The notes under the pieces: model-generated | Told to the model about the DNA's origin: nothing | What the model saw: only the letters and a program-made list of their open reading frames with translations | Databases searched by the model: none | In this document: one piece after another, positions 8,924 through 16,399 of the stretch | Layout of the letters: every line of letters begins with the position of its first letter | How positions within the stretch are numbered: the stretch's first letter is position 1 | IMG/VR virus record: IMGVR_UViG_3300033146_003879 | Location: 1-64,000 of that record | Strand: one strand, 5' to 3' | Source of the DNA: a virus | Length of the DNA: 64,000 nucleotides | Translations under genes and position numbers: made by a program

Positions 8924-9541
8924 CTACACTATATCATTAAAAACAGCTGTAGCAATATTCATGACGTCTGAAAACTGCTCCCGGTTAGACAGCTCTGGCC
9001 CTGATAATGCCTGCATGTCACTAACCCTGTAATGTTCCTTACCAGTGAACTTACCGGACACGCCGGCGATGTGTATGTGGGAGCACATCTCACTGTGGCG
9101 ATTGTAGTCTTCAACGAATACGCGTGCTACGTCAACTCCCTCAGGATCTAATTTCGTTGCGACTTCAAATTCAATGACACACCTACCTCTACTGAAGAAT
9201 GACACTCTTCCATTTCTTATGTCGAAATCATCAGGGTCCTCTTCAACAAGTGTGAGCACGAAATCGCGAAGATCTTTATCTCCTGATGTCATCAGGTTTA
9301 AGATCTTGTCTCCTTGGTCTTCACAGTACAATGTCTTTGTAGCTGTTTTGTATAGGTGTACGGGGGAGCGCATTACTCTCTCCCACGCAAGTATAGCCTC
9401 TTCAGGAGTGTCCCCGAATCCTACATCAATGCCCTCTACGGAAGGCGCTATAGTGACGCAGTACTTATTCCCTTCTTTTCTTAAGTTCGGTTTGATTGCT
9501 CTGAATAGCTCAAACTCTTTCATCCCTGCTGATGCATCCAT
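8924..9541 (-). CDS. Hypothetical protein
   Basis: A 205-residue protein. I chose the ATG at 9541 (MDASAGMKEFELF) because a GAGGA Shine-Dalgarno lies 9 nt upstream; an upstream in-frame start lacks one. The N-terminal ~60 residues (NKYCVTIAPSVEGIDVGFGDTPEEA, split in the middle here) have the shape of HicB-like or phage beta-alpha-beta domains in which a strand pair is followed by a D-TPEEA helix. The middle region is acidic. No catalytic motif was identified. The gene ends at a UUCG hairpin. It is downstream of three coupled small genes but separated from them by a hairpin, so it may be expressed separately. Confidence 0.72.
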   Translation of the reverse strand: MDASAGMKEFELFRAIKPNLRKEGNKYCVTIAPSVEGIDVGFGDTPEEAILAWERVMRSPVHLYKTATKTLYCEDQGDKILNLMTSGDKDLRDFVLTLVEEDPDDFDIRNGRVSFFSRGRCVIEFEVATKLDPEGVDVARVFVEDYNRHSEMCSHIHIAGVSGKFTGKEHYRVSDMQALSGPELSNREQFSDVMNIATAVFNDIV

Positions 9542-9581
9542 TATACCATTCCTCGTAATTAAAAAATATAGTAAAACCATC

Positions 9582-9610
9582 GGTAGAGCCAGCGTCCTAC
9601 CAGCTCTACC
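9582..9610 (-). terminator. Probable intrinsic terminator
   Basis: Inverted repeat GGTAGAGC (9582-9589) / GCTCTACC (9603-9610), a perfect 8-bp stem with a 13-nt loop, 9 bp after the stop at 9620. On the minus strand it is followed by GATGGTTTTACTATATTTTT, a T-rich tract. This is a good candidate to end the 10423-9620 transcript. Confidence 0.6.
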
Positions 9611-9619
9611 TAAGTGCCG

Positions 9620-9880
9620 CTACAGTGGCCGTGCATGTGGTTTTTTTGTAAAACGCACAGTACGACGGCCACAATTGTTACTTACCGAAGTAACCTTTAC
9701 GACATCTTTCCGATCATATCGATCGGACGTGCTGGCTAGGTACTTCGATATGTTGACCTTGTCGACCATTGATTCAGCAAGCTCCTCTATGGGAGCATCA
9801 CCTGACATCCACCCCGCCTCATACGCTTTGTTGAGGATCTGTTTGATGATGTTTATACGGTCTTTCCGTGGTATTGCCAT
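9620..9880 (-). CDS. Small hypothetical protein
   Basis: An 86-residue basic protein. The start overlaps the preceding stop (TAATG), indicating translational coupling. Residues 1-60 are helical with mixed charge (RKDRINIIKQILNKAYEAG, then EELAESMVDKVNISKYL). The tail is Lys/Arg-rich (RRTVRFTKKPHARPL), which suggests nucleic-acid binding. No recognised family. It lies in a leftward operon of four small genes starting near 10423. Confidence 0.7.
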   Translation of the reverse strand: MAIPRKDRINIIKQILNKAYEAGWMSGDAPIEELAESMVDKVNISKYLASTSDRYDRKDVVKVTSVSNNCGRRTVRFTKKPHARPL

Positions 9881-10152
9881 TAGAACATCTCCGTCTGCTC
9901 ATAAGGAGGCATTAACTCTACCTTTTGTTTAATGTCATCTAGCGTTGTCTGCCCAGACAGTTTTCTGTCATTAGCTACCTTGAACATGCGGAATTCCCGC
10001 GCAGGCATAAATGAGTACGGGACATGACTTCTGCGCGCACCTGCTTCGTAGAAGCGTCTTTGCTTCTCGCTAAACACTGGCGCTGCGGTAACAAAATTTC
10101 CGTTCGTGATGAAGAACCAACGTGGCCCCCCTTTAGTTTTCCTATTTGCCAT
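9880..10152 (-). CDS. Small basic hypothetical protein
   Basis: A 90-residue protein. I chose the ATG at 10152 (MANRKTKGG) because GGAGGGAAG precedes it; a longer frame lacks a Shine-Dalgarno. It is rich in Arg, Lys and aromatics (PRWFFITNGNFVTAAPVF, RRFYEAGARRSHVPYSF). It ends TTLDDIKQKVELMPPYEQTEMF; the last helix is acidic. No known domain. The stop overlaps the next gene's start by 1 nt. Confidence 0.68.
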   Translation of the reverse strand: MANRKTKGGPRWFFITNGNFVTAAPVFSEKQRRFYEAGARRSHVPYSFMPAREFRMFKVANDRKLSGQTTLDDIKQKVELMPPYEQTEMF

Positions 10153-10153
10153 G

Positions 10154-10423
10154 CTACTTCCCTCCGAGAATAAGCCTCTTAACAAAAGGCTTCTTGTCAC
10201 TTTTTATAAATGCCTTTCCAGGCATCCACCAGTATTTTGCGAGGTTGTAGTCAACAACCAGTCTGTTGTATGCTAAATCCATATTCCCAAGACTGTTCAG
10301 ATCTACCCCTGAAGACTTTAGAAAAGAGATGCGTTGCTTTACAATATACATCTTCCTCCGCAACACTCTGCATTCGCGGAGCCCCCTTACGACGACGTCT
10401 TTACTCAAAACACCATTATCCAT
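10154..10423 (-). CDS. Small hypothetical protein
   Basis: An 89-residue protein starting MDNGVLSKD at 10423, with GGAGG 9 nt upstream. It begins with a basic helix (VVVRGLRECRVLRRKMYIV) and has an aromatic patch (AKYWWMPGKAF). It ends RLILGGK, and that terminal segment encodes the GGAGGGAAG Shine-Dalgarno of the next gene. Family unknown. It is the first gene of the small operon and lies 49 bp after the stop of the 413-residue gene. Confidence 0.68.
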   Translation of the reverse strand: MDNGVLSKDVVVRGLRECRVLRRKMYIVKQRISFLKSSGVDLNSLGNMDLAYNRLVVDYNLAKYWWMPGKAFIKSDKKPFVKRLILGGK

Positions 10424-10472
10424 AATAAATACCTCCTCAGTTAGTGTAAATTCCAAGTTTCGTAACCAAAGG

Positions 10473-11714
10473 CTACGAAATGTCCACTACGGACAGCATA
10501 ATCTTCGTTAGCAACTCACCATGCTCCCCATTAAGATCTCTTGCTGTGAACGTCAGCCTCTCTGGACCTATGATTCCTACGACATCCTCATTGAGATTGA
10601 TGTGTATCTGCTTAAACGTTAAGTCGTCTTCGTCGACATCTATGGTAACGATGATTGCTTTTCCGTGTTTGAAGGAACAGATGCTTTCACCAGAAATGCT
10701 TGAGCTATTACGGACATTAGAGATGAGGTCCGCGTTCCAGTTCGAGTTAAGCTCAACTAATGCCTCCCCGCTATGCACAAGGTGTGCTGTTGGTGCGTTC
10801 TGTGGTGGAGCAGACGGTCCTCCGTAAATGCCAATCTCTTCTAACTTAGGTCTGATTACTGATCTGTAGGTATTGAGGTGGTTGAATGTTGGGTGATCTC
10901 TTGCGTCGGCAACAAGCTCTCCTTGTGTGCCATAAACACTCTCAACTGGGAAGCTATCAACAGGAACGACACCCCCGTTGCGGTCAACGACGAATGTAAT
11001 GTGCCGTGTGTACCTGCTCCCATTCACGGAGTATGCGGCTACAAGTGTTGCTTCTGCAGCAACACCATCTTCTTGTAAGTCCGGTTCTGACACATGCACA
11101 TCGACCTCGGTGAATCCTCCAGTTGTTACCTGATCACGAGGTGCGTACCCGCGTGCAGCATCTGCGTTGCGTTGTGCTTGCCCGCGTGCAGCATCTGCGT
11201 TGCGTTGTGTCTGAGTTTGTTCCTGAGCCATCCGTGTTTCTTGCCGCCCTCTTATGGAGCAAGGAGCAGTCCCTCCAAGGATAGGTGCCTGTCTTCCGCG
11301 AAGAGCTGGAGCCAGTTTTGGTCGAACTGTCTCTCTAGCCAGTTCAACAATGCGTTGAAACTTCGGCATATTGGATACATCACATTCCGATTCTTTACCG
11401 TCCACGGTAATGACCCTTAGTATCCTATCTTTACCGTTAGTAACAAGCATAATAGAGACATCGTCTCGGATACCTACGGCTTTACCATCAAGTGTGATAC
11501 TCTGAAAGCCCTCTCCTTCATCAATGATTGCTCCAATCATTGAATGCCCAGATGTAAGACGAGTACCGTTAACGGTAAGTTTAACCCGGTTAAGAACGGC
11601 TAGACACGAGTTGTTGTCGTCACCTGCTTTGTCTTGCTGCGTTACGCCGGTGGCCGCCGAGGTAACAATCGCACGATAACCGGAGTTTCCGTACGAGTTT
11701 AATAATCGATTCAT
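10473..11714 (-). CDS. Hypothetical multi-domain protein with repeat linker
   Basis: A 413-residue protein starting MNRLLNSYG at 11714, preceded by AAGGAGGG. It has a globular N-terminal part (residues 40-130, with ITLDGKAVGIRDD), a Gln/Ala/Arg-rich linker near 165-200 containing QRNADAARGQA and QRNADAARGYA in tandem, then two further beta-rich segments (VDVHVSEPDLQEDG and FTFKQIHINLNEDVV-like strands). ETVRPKLAP and RSVIRPKLEEIGI at the ends of the first two parts suggest duplicated domains. No catalytic motif or membrane segment is visible. It is driven by the TGGTATAAG box at 11747-11755. The role is unknown. Confidence 0.75.
   Translation of the reverse strand: MNRLLNSYGNSGYRAIVTSAATGVTQQDKAGDDNNSCLAVLNRVKLTVNGTRLTSGHSMIGAIIDEGEGFQSITLDGKAVGIRDDVSIMLVTNGKDRILRVITVDGKESECDVSNMPKFQRIVELARETVRPKLAPALRGRQAPILGGTAPCSIRGRQETRMAQEQTQTQRNADAARGQAQRNADAARGYAPRDQVTTGGFTEVDVHVSEPDLQEDGVAAEATLVAAYSVNGSRYTRHITFVVDRNGGVVPVDSFPVESVYGTQGELVADARDHPTFNHLNTYRSVIRPKLEEIGIYGGPSAPPQNAPTAHLVHSGEALVELNSNWNADLISNVRNSSSISGESICSFKHGKAIIVTIDVDEDDLTFKQIHINLNEDVVGIIGPERLTFTARDLNGEHGELLTKIMLSVVDIS
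11148..11209 (-). repeat. Two direct copies of a 29-bp coding repeat
   Basis: Copies at 11148-11176 and 11181-11209 are identical over 29 bp with a 33-bp period (11 codons). They encode the QRNADAARG units of the linker in the 10473-11714 product. The exact identity suggests a recent in-frame duplication. Confidence 0.9.
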
Positions 11715-11746
11715 GGGGATTTCCCTCCTTAAAATGTATACGTACA

Positions 11747-11755
11747 CTTATACCA
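11747..11755 (-). promoter_or_regulatory. TGGTATAAG-type promoter overlapping a stop codon
   Basis: The minus strand reads GATAATATGGTATAAGTG. The box encodes the last residues (N-M-V) of the upstream gene, and its TATAAG contains that gene's TAA stop. The predicted start lies about 26 nt before the ATG at 11714. Confidence 0.5.
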
Positions 11756-12278
11756 TATTATCAACAAGAATGGCTCCTTGTACACTGGGTATTATGATCT
11801 CGTGGTTTTCCTCAATGGCAGGTCGCCATACGACAGGGTGTCCTTTTAGTACGCACGGGACGGTACCGCAGTCATCATTCCAGTAGACACATACCTCGCA
11901 AGGCGCTCGATACTGTATATACTTTATTCTCCTTGCGACAAGCTTTCCGTACTTCCGAGATCGTTTTCTTCCGTATATCTCACTATGAAATACGATCCTC
12001 TCTCTTGTGAGATTTGATGCAAGCAGAGAAGCGCTTGTTATATTAACGTGGGAGCTCTCACTTATCTTTCTTGCCCGCAAGCAAGCACTACAGGCATTAG
12101 ATCCTCCTAGTATCCGTCGATTTGTAGTTCTAACGACGGGTGACATTAGGCATGAGCAGGTCGCCCATACCTGCTGTGTGCCAGTTACCTCGTCTGGACT
12201 ACCAACCTGCTTAACAGTCAATTTTCCTACAACATCACCTACTTGAAATGCTGGAAAAGTGCTATCTCTATCAGACAT
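11748..12278 (-). CDS. Zinc-ribbon phage protein
   Basis: A 176-residue protein. Residues 10-70 match the zinc-ribbon module also present in the left-edge gene: GDVVGKLTVKQVG, then QQVWATCSCLMS, then RRILGGSNACSACL, giving C-x-C and C-x-x-C pairs. A second cysteine group follows near 125-140 (CEVCVYWNDDCGTVPC). The centre is strongly basic (GRKRSRKYGKLVARRIKYI), which suggests DNA or RNA binding. ATG 12278 has a CGAGG Shine-Dalgarno. It is separated from a divergent plus-strand zinc-ribbon gene by ~160 bp. It could be a transcription regulator or HNH-like accessory protein; no HNH motif is visible. Confidence 0.75.
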   Translation of the reverse strand: MSDRDSTFPAFQVGDVVGKLTVKQVGSPDEVTGTQQVWATCSCLMSPVVRTTNRRILGGSNACSACLRARKISESSHVNITSASLLASNLTRERIVFHSEIYGRKRSRKYGKLVARRIKYIQYRAPCEVCVYWNDDCGTVPCVLKGHPVVWRPAIEENHEIIIPSVQGAILVDNMV

Positions 12279-12361
12279 ATAACAAACCTCGCGTAATGAC
12301 CTAACTAACTCTACACTGAACAGAACATATCTTCAAGTTTTCATCAATTAAAAAATAATAC

Positions 12362-12389
12362 TTTACACACCGTTCCACACCCCTATAAT
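12362..12389 (+). promoter_or_regulatory. Rightward promoter, TTTACA-16-TATAAT
   Basis: TTTACA (12362-12367), a 16-nt spacer and a perfect TATAAT (12384-12389), about 49 nt before the ATG at 12438. The -10 is preceded by C, as in the other CTATAAT sites, but this one also has a good -35. An inverted repeat overlaps it. Confidence 0.65.
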
Positions 12390-12400
12390 CTACAGGGGTG
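12378..12400. repeat. Inverted repeat over the -10 box (possible operator)
   Basis: Perfect 7-bp arms CACCCCT (12378-12384) and AGGGGTG (12394-12400), 9 bp apart, bracketing the TATAAT and the predicted start site. The symmetry and placement fit a repressor operator. It could alternatively form a 5' RNA hairpin. Confidence 0.55.
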
Positions 12401-12437
12401 CGGTATACCACTCTCGAAGCATACTAGGAGGTGACTC

Positions 12438-12620
12438 ATGTTCACAAAGTACGGTAACTCAGAAATAAAGAATCATCCGCACGGCGTCTGCAAGACATGC
12501 GGGATTCCATTACAAGAGCACGAGCACGAAATTAAGTTGTGTAGTGAGTGCGTTGCACGGGAGGTTGGTTCAGATAAGACTAAAGGTATTCTCCGTGATC
12601 AGCCTCGGCGCGATCCATAA
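12438..12620 (+). CDS. Small zinc-ribbon protein (plus strand)
   Basis: A 60-residue protein, the only rightward gene in the first 28 kb. ATG 12438 follows AGGAGGTGACTC. It has CKTC (residues 19-22) and CSEC (36-39), thirteen residues apart, a C2-C2 zinc ribbon, with a His/Glu-rich loop (HEHEIK) between and a charged tail (RDQPRRDP). Its own promoter with a possible operator suggests independent control. Its last 41 bp overlap the 3' end of the convergent gene 12580-12765, so the two transcripts are antisense to each other. It is probably a small regulator. Confidence 0.75.
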   Translation: MFTKYGNSEIKNHPHGVCKTCGIPLQEHEHEIKLCSECVAREVGSDKTKGILRDQPRRDP

Positions 12621-12765
12621 ATTCCTTTACGTCGTTATACAAAGCCCGATCATTTTTCTTAAATACGCCCGCTATGGGCTTTCGTATCGTCTCATAGATA
12701 GCCACAGCGCCTACGGCCATAATAAAGGCAAAAGCCCCGGCTACCGCTACAAAGAATGTCATCAT
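12580..12765 (-). CDS. Small membrane protein
   Basis: A 61-residue protein with one N-terminal membrane segment (residues 3-25, FFVAVAGAFAFIMAVGAVAI) and a charged C-terminal half (FKKNDRALYNDVKEFMDRAE). ATG 12765 follows GGAGGTATGTC. It resembles small phage inner-membrane proteins, but no specific family is recognised. Its 3' end overlaps the convergent zinc-ribbon gene. It could be an accessory lysis or superinfection-exclusion protein; that is speculation from size and topology. Confidence 0.7.
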   Translation of the reverse strand: MMTFFVAVAGAFAFIMAVGAVAIYETIRKPIAGVFKKNDRALYNDVKEFMDRAEADHGEYL

Positions 12766-12799
12766 GACATACCTCCATCAAAATGTGTTTGTCAACAAA

Positions 12800-13000
12800 C
12801 TACCCTTTAAGTTTGTACTGCGCTTTCCCCCATGTTGAGTATACGCCGGATCCCGGTTTATCTACATCAACATCTTTAATCACTCTGCCATCTTCCAATA
12901 TAAGATCACCTTCTTTGTCCCGAGAGGCGTGTGCTCTTACTGGGAATACAGAGTCATTACCACGCAGGTTCTTCTTAACGGTATACACGTACGCGTTCAT
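12800..13000 (-). CDS. Small hypothetical protein
   Basis: A 66-residue protein with strong Shine-Dalgarno AGGAGGAGC before ATG 13000. Predicted beta-rich: MNAYVYTVKKNL, then VFPVRAHASRDKEGDLILED, then GVYSTWGKAQYKLKG. The pattern hints at a small barrel that could bind nucleic acid or a partner protein. There are no Cys or membrane segments. It sits between two other tiny leftward genes. Confidence 0.68.
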   Translation of the reverse strand: MNAYVYTVKKNLRGNDSVFPVRAHASRDKEGDLILEDGRVIKDVDVDKPGSGVYSTWGKAQYKLKG

Positions 13001-13008
13001 TGCTCCTC

Positions 13009-13158
13009 CTACTCATGCCTCATTTGTTTCTGGATCTTGTCAATCTCGTCAATTGCTTTCATGAACTCTTCTCTACTGTAGTAGTGGAGCACAAGACCCT
13101 TACCGAAACCAATCGAAGCCTTGAACTTTCCACCAACTCTCGCTACTCTAAGTTGCAT
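13009..13158 (-). CDS. Very small hypothetical protein
   Basis: A 49-residue protein starting MQLRVARVG at 13158, chosen because GGAGGTGCTGT precedes it. It has two strands (QLRVARVGGKFKASIGFGKG) followed by an amphipathic helix (REEFMKAIDEIDKIQKQM), a beta-hairpin-plus-helix layout. Eight base pairs separate it from the gene at 13000. Function unknown. The TGGTATAAG promoter at 13258 lies about 95 nt upstream. Confidence 0.65.
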   Translation of the reverse strand: MQLRVARVGGKFKASIGFGKGLVLHYYSREEFMKAIDEIDKIQKQMRHE

Positions 13159-13257
13159 ACAGCACCTCCTCTGTGATAGATCGAAAAACATAACACCTAC
13201 GGTCGGTTACTCGTAGTTGAGATCTCGGCCTTATAAAAATAGATGTTATTACGCCTA

Positions 13258-13266
13258 CTTATACCA
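13258..13266 (-). promoter_or_regulatory. TGGTATAAG-type promoter
   Basis: The minus strand reads AAATGTGGTATAAGTAGG, in the gap between the genes at 13282 and 13158. The predicted leader to the ATG at 13158 is about 93 nt, with nothing obvious in it. Confidence 0.45.
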
Positions 13267-13281
13267 CATTTACTGTAACTT

Positions 13282-13443
13282 TTACGCATCTACTCGAGGT
13301 TTGTTGGCGAGTGCGTAAGCCATCAACTTTAACTTAAGCACCTCTAATCGACTTATGTCGACGGCATACCGCTCAACATCTTCACTAAGGTCTTTAATTA
13401 CTGTTTCTACGTGTTTGATTTGGGAATCGTATTCGTGTGACAT
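13282..13443 (-). CDS. Small coiled-coil protein
   Basis: A 53-residue protein starting MSHEYDSQIK at 13443, behind GCAGGAGTACGC. It is a single long amphipathic helix with heptad spacing (VETVIKDLSEDVERYAVDI, then LEVLKLKLMAYAL), a likely short coiled coil or dimerisation helix. It lies 45 bp downstream of the DNA polymerase stop and is probably cotranscribed with it. Role unknown. Confidence 0.65.
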   Translation of the reverse strand: MSHEYDSQIKHVETVIKDLSEDVERYAVDISRLEVLKLKLMAYALANKPRVDA

Positions 13444-13488
13444 GCGTACTCCTGCTAGAAATGTGTTCGTTAATAATGATAGCACACT

Positions 13489-16389
13489 TTACGAGATTGC
13501 CTCAATAACGGCAACATCTGCCTCTCCGTAGTTCGTCATGAATTTACAGTCAATGCCGATAGACACCGGTAATTCCTTATATCTTTTCTTTGGCATTTTA
13601 TCTACGATGTTTGTAAGTAGCTTCTTGACGGACTCTCCTCTCCCCTTCTCAATAGGTATTGACCCAACAACGCTATCGTGGACTGTGACAAACATCTTTA
13701 TTCCGTACCGTTGCCCATGTATTAGCAGTTCATATAGCATGTCCTGGAAGTAATCAGACGTGGTTGATTGAACCAACATATTGAGAAACTGTCTTACTGG
13801 TCTTCTGTCCCTGTAAAAGTTAGCTCTCTCCGCATATACAGCATCCGCGGCATCGGTGCGTACTGACTCTTGATACGCTTTAAGGAACTTGTGTATTGTG
13901 TATATTGCTGACTTTGTGAATCTCCTCCGTCTACCAAACACCGTCTGCGCGTACCCTGTCTGTTCTATCCTACTAACAACCGTATCGGAGAATGCGCGTA
14001 GAGCAGGATAGGCATCTGTCTCGAGCTTATCGAGCGTCTCCTTGGATTGACTGAGCATCTCTTCCTTTGATGTGCCGGGCTCAAAGCGCATCTGTTTAAC
14101 AAAGCCTGCATACCCAACCCCGTAGATCTTACCGAAGGTAGCTCGCTTTGCATTTGATCGCAGGTTGAGTAACTGTACTTGCCTGTCTGTCAATGGGGGC
14201 CCTGAGTCAGCATCATCAGCTTGCTTCGCTGCAAATGATTCTTCATAAGTGACGCCGTGAACAATACTTGATGCGTAACAATGGAGATCCGTACCTTCCC
14301 TGATAGCTTTCATAAGCTGTTTGTCAGGAACGTATACAGTTAGGACCTTTACTTCCGCATTCTTAAGATCAGCGTCAAATAGAGCATGCTCTTTGCTACC
14401 TGCGTGCAGTACCGGTTTAACATTTATAACGGTGTCCCCCACTCTTATCTTCTTCGGTATATTCTGGAAGTTAGGATCCATCGCACTTAACCTACCGGTA
14501 GCTGTGCCGTGCAGGTTAAGCGAGAAGTACACAATACCTTTGTAAGAATGTTGTATGAAAGGTATTAAGTAGGTGTTGCGTGCTTTTAGCGCCTTCTTGT
14601 AATTGAGCATATGTGGTATCCAAGGCTCTGTTTGAGCAAACATCATTATATGTTCTGAGTCTAATGAGTACTTGCCACTTCTCTCGTCAATAAGAAGTGT
14701 TAAATCGTACCCCTTTACACGCTTAAGGTAATCAAGTACCTCTTTATCTGACTTGTAGTTAAATGTTACCATGCCTTCAAGAATGTCGCTTTCGTCCTCA
14801 ATTAGTATGTCACACCGGGCTATCTCGCGCCGAGTTCTGGCATAATCAATAGGGAATCCATTATACTCCATCTCTGCAGCAACCCGCATTTGCCTTTCGT
14901 GCAAGTGGGTTATAACTTTAGGAATCGTCCCGCCTGTGTCTGCGAGTATTCTAGCAATCATCTTGTGGTATATCCTTGCCGTAGCGTATGCATCATCCAT
15001 ACCATAGCTAAGCAGTAAGCTTGTCGGTATATGCATATACTGCCCAGACCGTATCTCGACAAAGCCATCGCTCACCCGCTTTATCTCTGCATCTACTTCC
15101 TCTATCGTTGTTATGTCTTTTGCTTTTGGTATTGATATGTCGTTGAGGTAAGGCGCTTCGGCGAGTGCGTATGTGAGGCGTGACTTATGAGATGGGTAGT
15201 GCAAGTAGCGCGGTATCTGACTATCCATGGCCATTAAGCCTATCTTGAGCGCGTTTCCGAGAGACCCATAAGTTTCGTTCAGATAGTGGTCAAGTAGCAT
15301 CGTATCCGCTAACTTACCTGCAGGGGTTCTTCCTACGAAGTGTTTCATCCATTTCATATCGTACTTGCCATTCTGGAATACGTATGTCCAGTCAACTTTG
15401 CTTATAATCTTCTTGAGCATCCTGTACCCTAACTCAGGGTTGTTACCTTTGCGGTACGGGTGATCTACTATAAAGGCGAAAGTGAGGTCATCTGTACCTG
15501 CCGAGAACTGGCAAGATAATATACGTTGGCCTTTAAAGTGCGGATTAAGACCTGATGTCTCGAGATCTATTGCTACAGGGGAGTTTGTCGTATCGTCCCC
15601 TCCTTCTTTCTTGTTGTTTATTGAGAAATAAGAATCAATACGGAGAATTGCTGACTCCAGATCCTCTTCGCTCTTTAGGATCTCTCCCTTTACGGATACG
15701 GCTTCTTGTACGTCTTGTATGATGTCAAATATCTCCGACGCTAGATGGAACCCTTTTTCTTGATTCTTGTCCAGCTGTGCCGGAGTAGGAACCACCATAA
15801 GCGTGCGTTTTATACCGCTTATCTCTGCCGTGAAGGGTCGCAACATAAGAGCTTTCGTGGTGCTTCCGTATGGTTTATCTACGTTTGCCATCATATCAAG
15901 CATAATAGCGGAGTCAGCAACCATCACTTTTGTCACAGAAGGGTTTCTGATGAGCCAGGTATACAGTTCTGAGGCTAGACGATGCTTAGCTGCCGCCTTT
16001 AGTATTGAGTAGTCACCGTGCTGTCCGAGCAATACTCGAGGATGCTTTCCCTTATCATCCTCTATAAGATATATACAGTCTGACAAGAAGCTACGGGATA
16101 TACGCTGCCTGTTTCTCGAGTTATCTTTACTTCCAAGACTCTTTGTTCTCGGAATATCTGACGGTATGTATAGAACAGTGTCTTGTGTCAGTTTCGTGTA
16201 CTCTGCTACCGCCTCTCTATATTCTTCCGCGTGCGCGTACCTGACGGCGACATCAATTGAGCTTGCTCCGATAAGTGCTGTTATTGAATCGTAACTAACA
16301 GGTGCATACAAGTGTAACTTGCCATAAGCCGTTATCTCCTCTACCCTTCGATGATTTTGGCGTCTGCTATTCTTCTCAAAGTTCTCCAT
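13489..16389 (-). CDS. Family A DNA polymerase with 3'-5' exonuclease
   Basis: A 966-residue replicative polymerase. The proofreading domain has DxE in AIDLETSGLN (~275), N-x3-D in NGKYDMKWM (~340) and Y-x3-D in YGMDDAYAT (~463). The polymerase domain has motif A DADLKNAEVKVL (~673, the second Asp aligning with DYSQIELR), motif B RSNAKRATFGKIYG (~745) and motif C VTVHDSVV (~901), where the usual HDE reads HDS. The N-terminal ~265 residues are a non-catalytic extension that I do not recognise; there is no 5' nuclease domain. ATG 16389 follows TTAGGAGAG. It copies the phage genome, with the primase-helicase at 55408-58686 as likely partner. Confidence 0.95.
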   Translation of the reverse strand: MENFEKNSRRQNHRRVEEITAYGKLHLYAPVSYDSITALIGASSIDVAVRYAHAEEYREAVAEYTKLTQDTVLYIPSDIPRTKSLGSKDNSRNRQRISRSFLSDCIYLIEDDKGKHPRVLLGQHGDYSILKAAAKHRLASELYTWLIRNPSVTKVMVADSAIMLDMMANVDKPYGSTTKALMLRPFTAEISGIKRTLMVVPTPAQLDKNQEKGFHLASEIFDIIQDVQEAVSVKGEILKSEEDLESAILRIDSYFSINNKKEGGDDTTNSPVAIDLETSGLNPHFKGQRILSCQFSAGTDDLTFAFIVDHPYRKGNNPELGYRMLKKIISKVDWTYVFQNGKYDMKWMKHFVGRTPAGKLADTMLLDHYLNETYGSLGNALKIGLMAMDSQIPRYLHYPSHKSRLTYALAEAPYLNDISIPKAKDITTIEEVDAEIKRVSDGFVEIRSGQYMHIPTSLLLSYGMDDAYATARIYHKMIARILADTGGTIPKVITHLHERQMRVAAEMEYNGFPIDYARTRREIARCDILIEDESDILEGMVTFNYKSDKEVLDYLKRVKGYDLTLLIDERSGKYSLDSEHIMMFAQTEPWIPHMLNYKKALKARNTYLIPFIQHSYKGIVYFSLNLHGTATGRLSAMDPNFQNIPKKIRVGDTVINVKPVLHAGSKEHALFDADLKNAEVKVLTVYVPDKQLMKAIREGTDLHCYASSIVHGVTYEESFAAKQADDADSGPPLTDRQVQLLNLRSNAKRATFGKIYGVGYAGFVKQMRFEPGTSKEEMLSQSKETLDKLETDAYPALRAFSDTVVSRIEQTGYAQTVFGRRRRFTKSAIYTIHKFLKAYQESVRTDAADAVYAERANFYRDRRPVRQFLNMLVQSTTSDYFQDMLYELLIHGQRYGIKMFVTVHDSVVGSIPIEKGRGESVKKLLTNIVDKMPKKRYKELPVSIGIDCKFMTNYGEADVAVIEAIS

Positions 16390-16399
16390 AATGTCTCTC

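Noticed and set aside
9582-9610. GGTAGAGC sequence resembling a tRNA D-arm
   Set aside because: There is no acceptor stem, anticodon arm or GTTCGA T-loop nearby on either strand; it forms a simple 8-bp hairpin with a T-rich tail after a stop codon, so I called it a terminator. No tRNA was recognised anywhere in the window.
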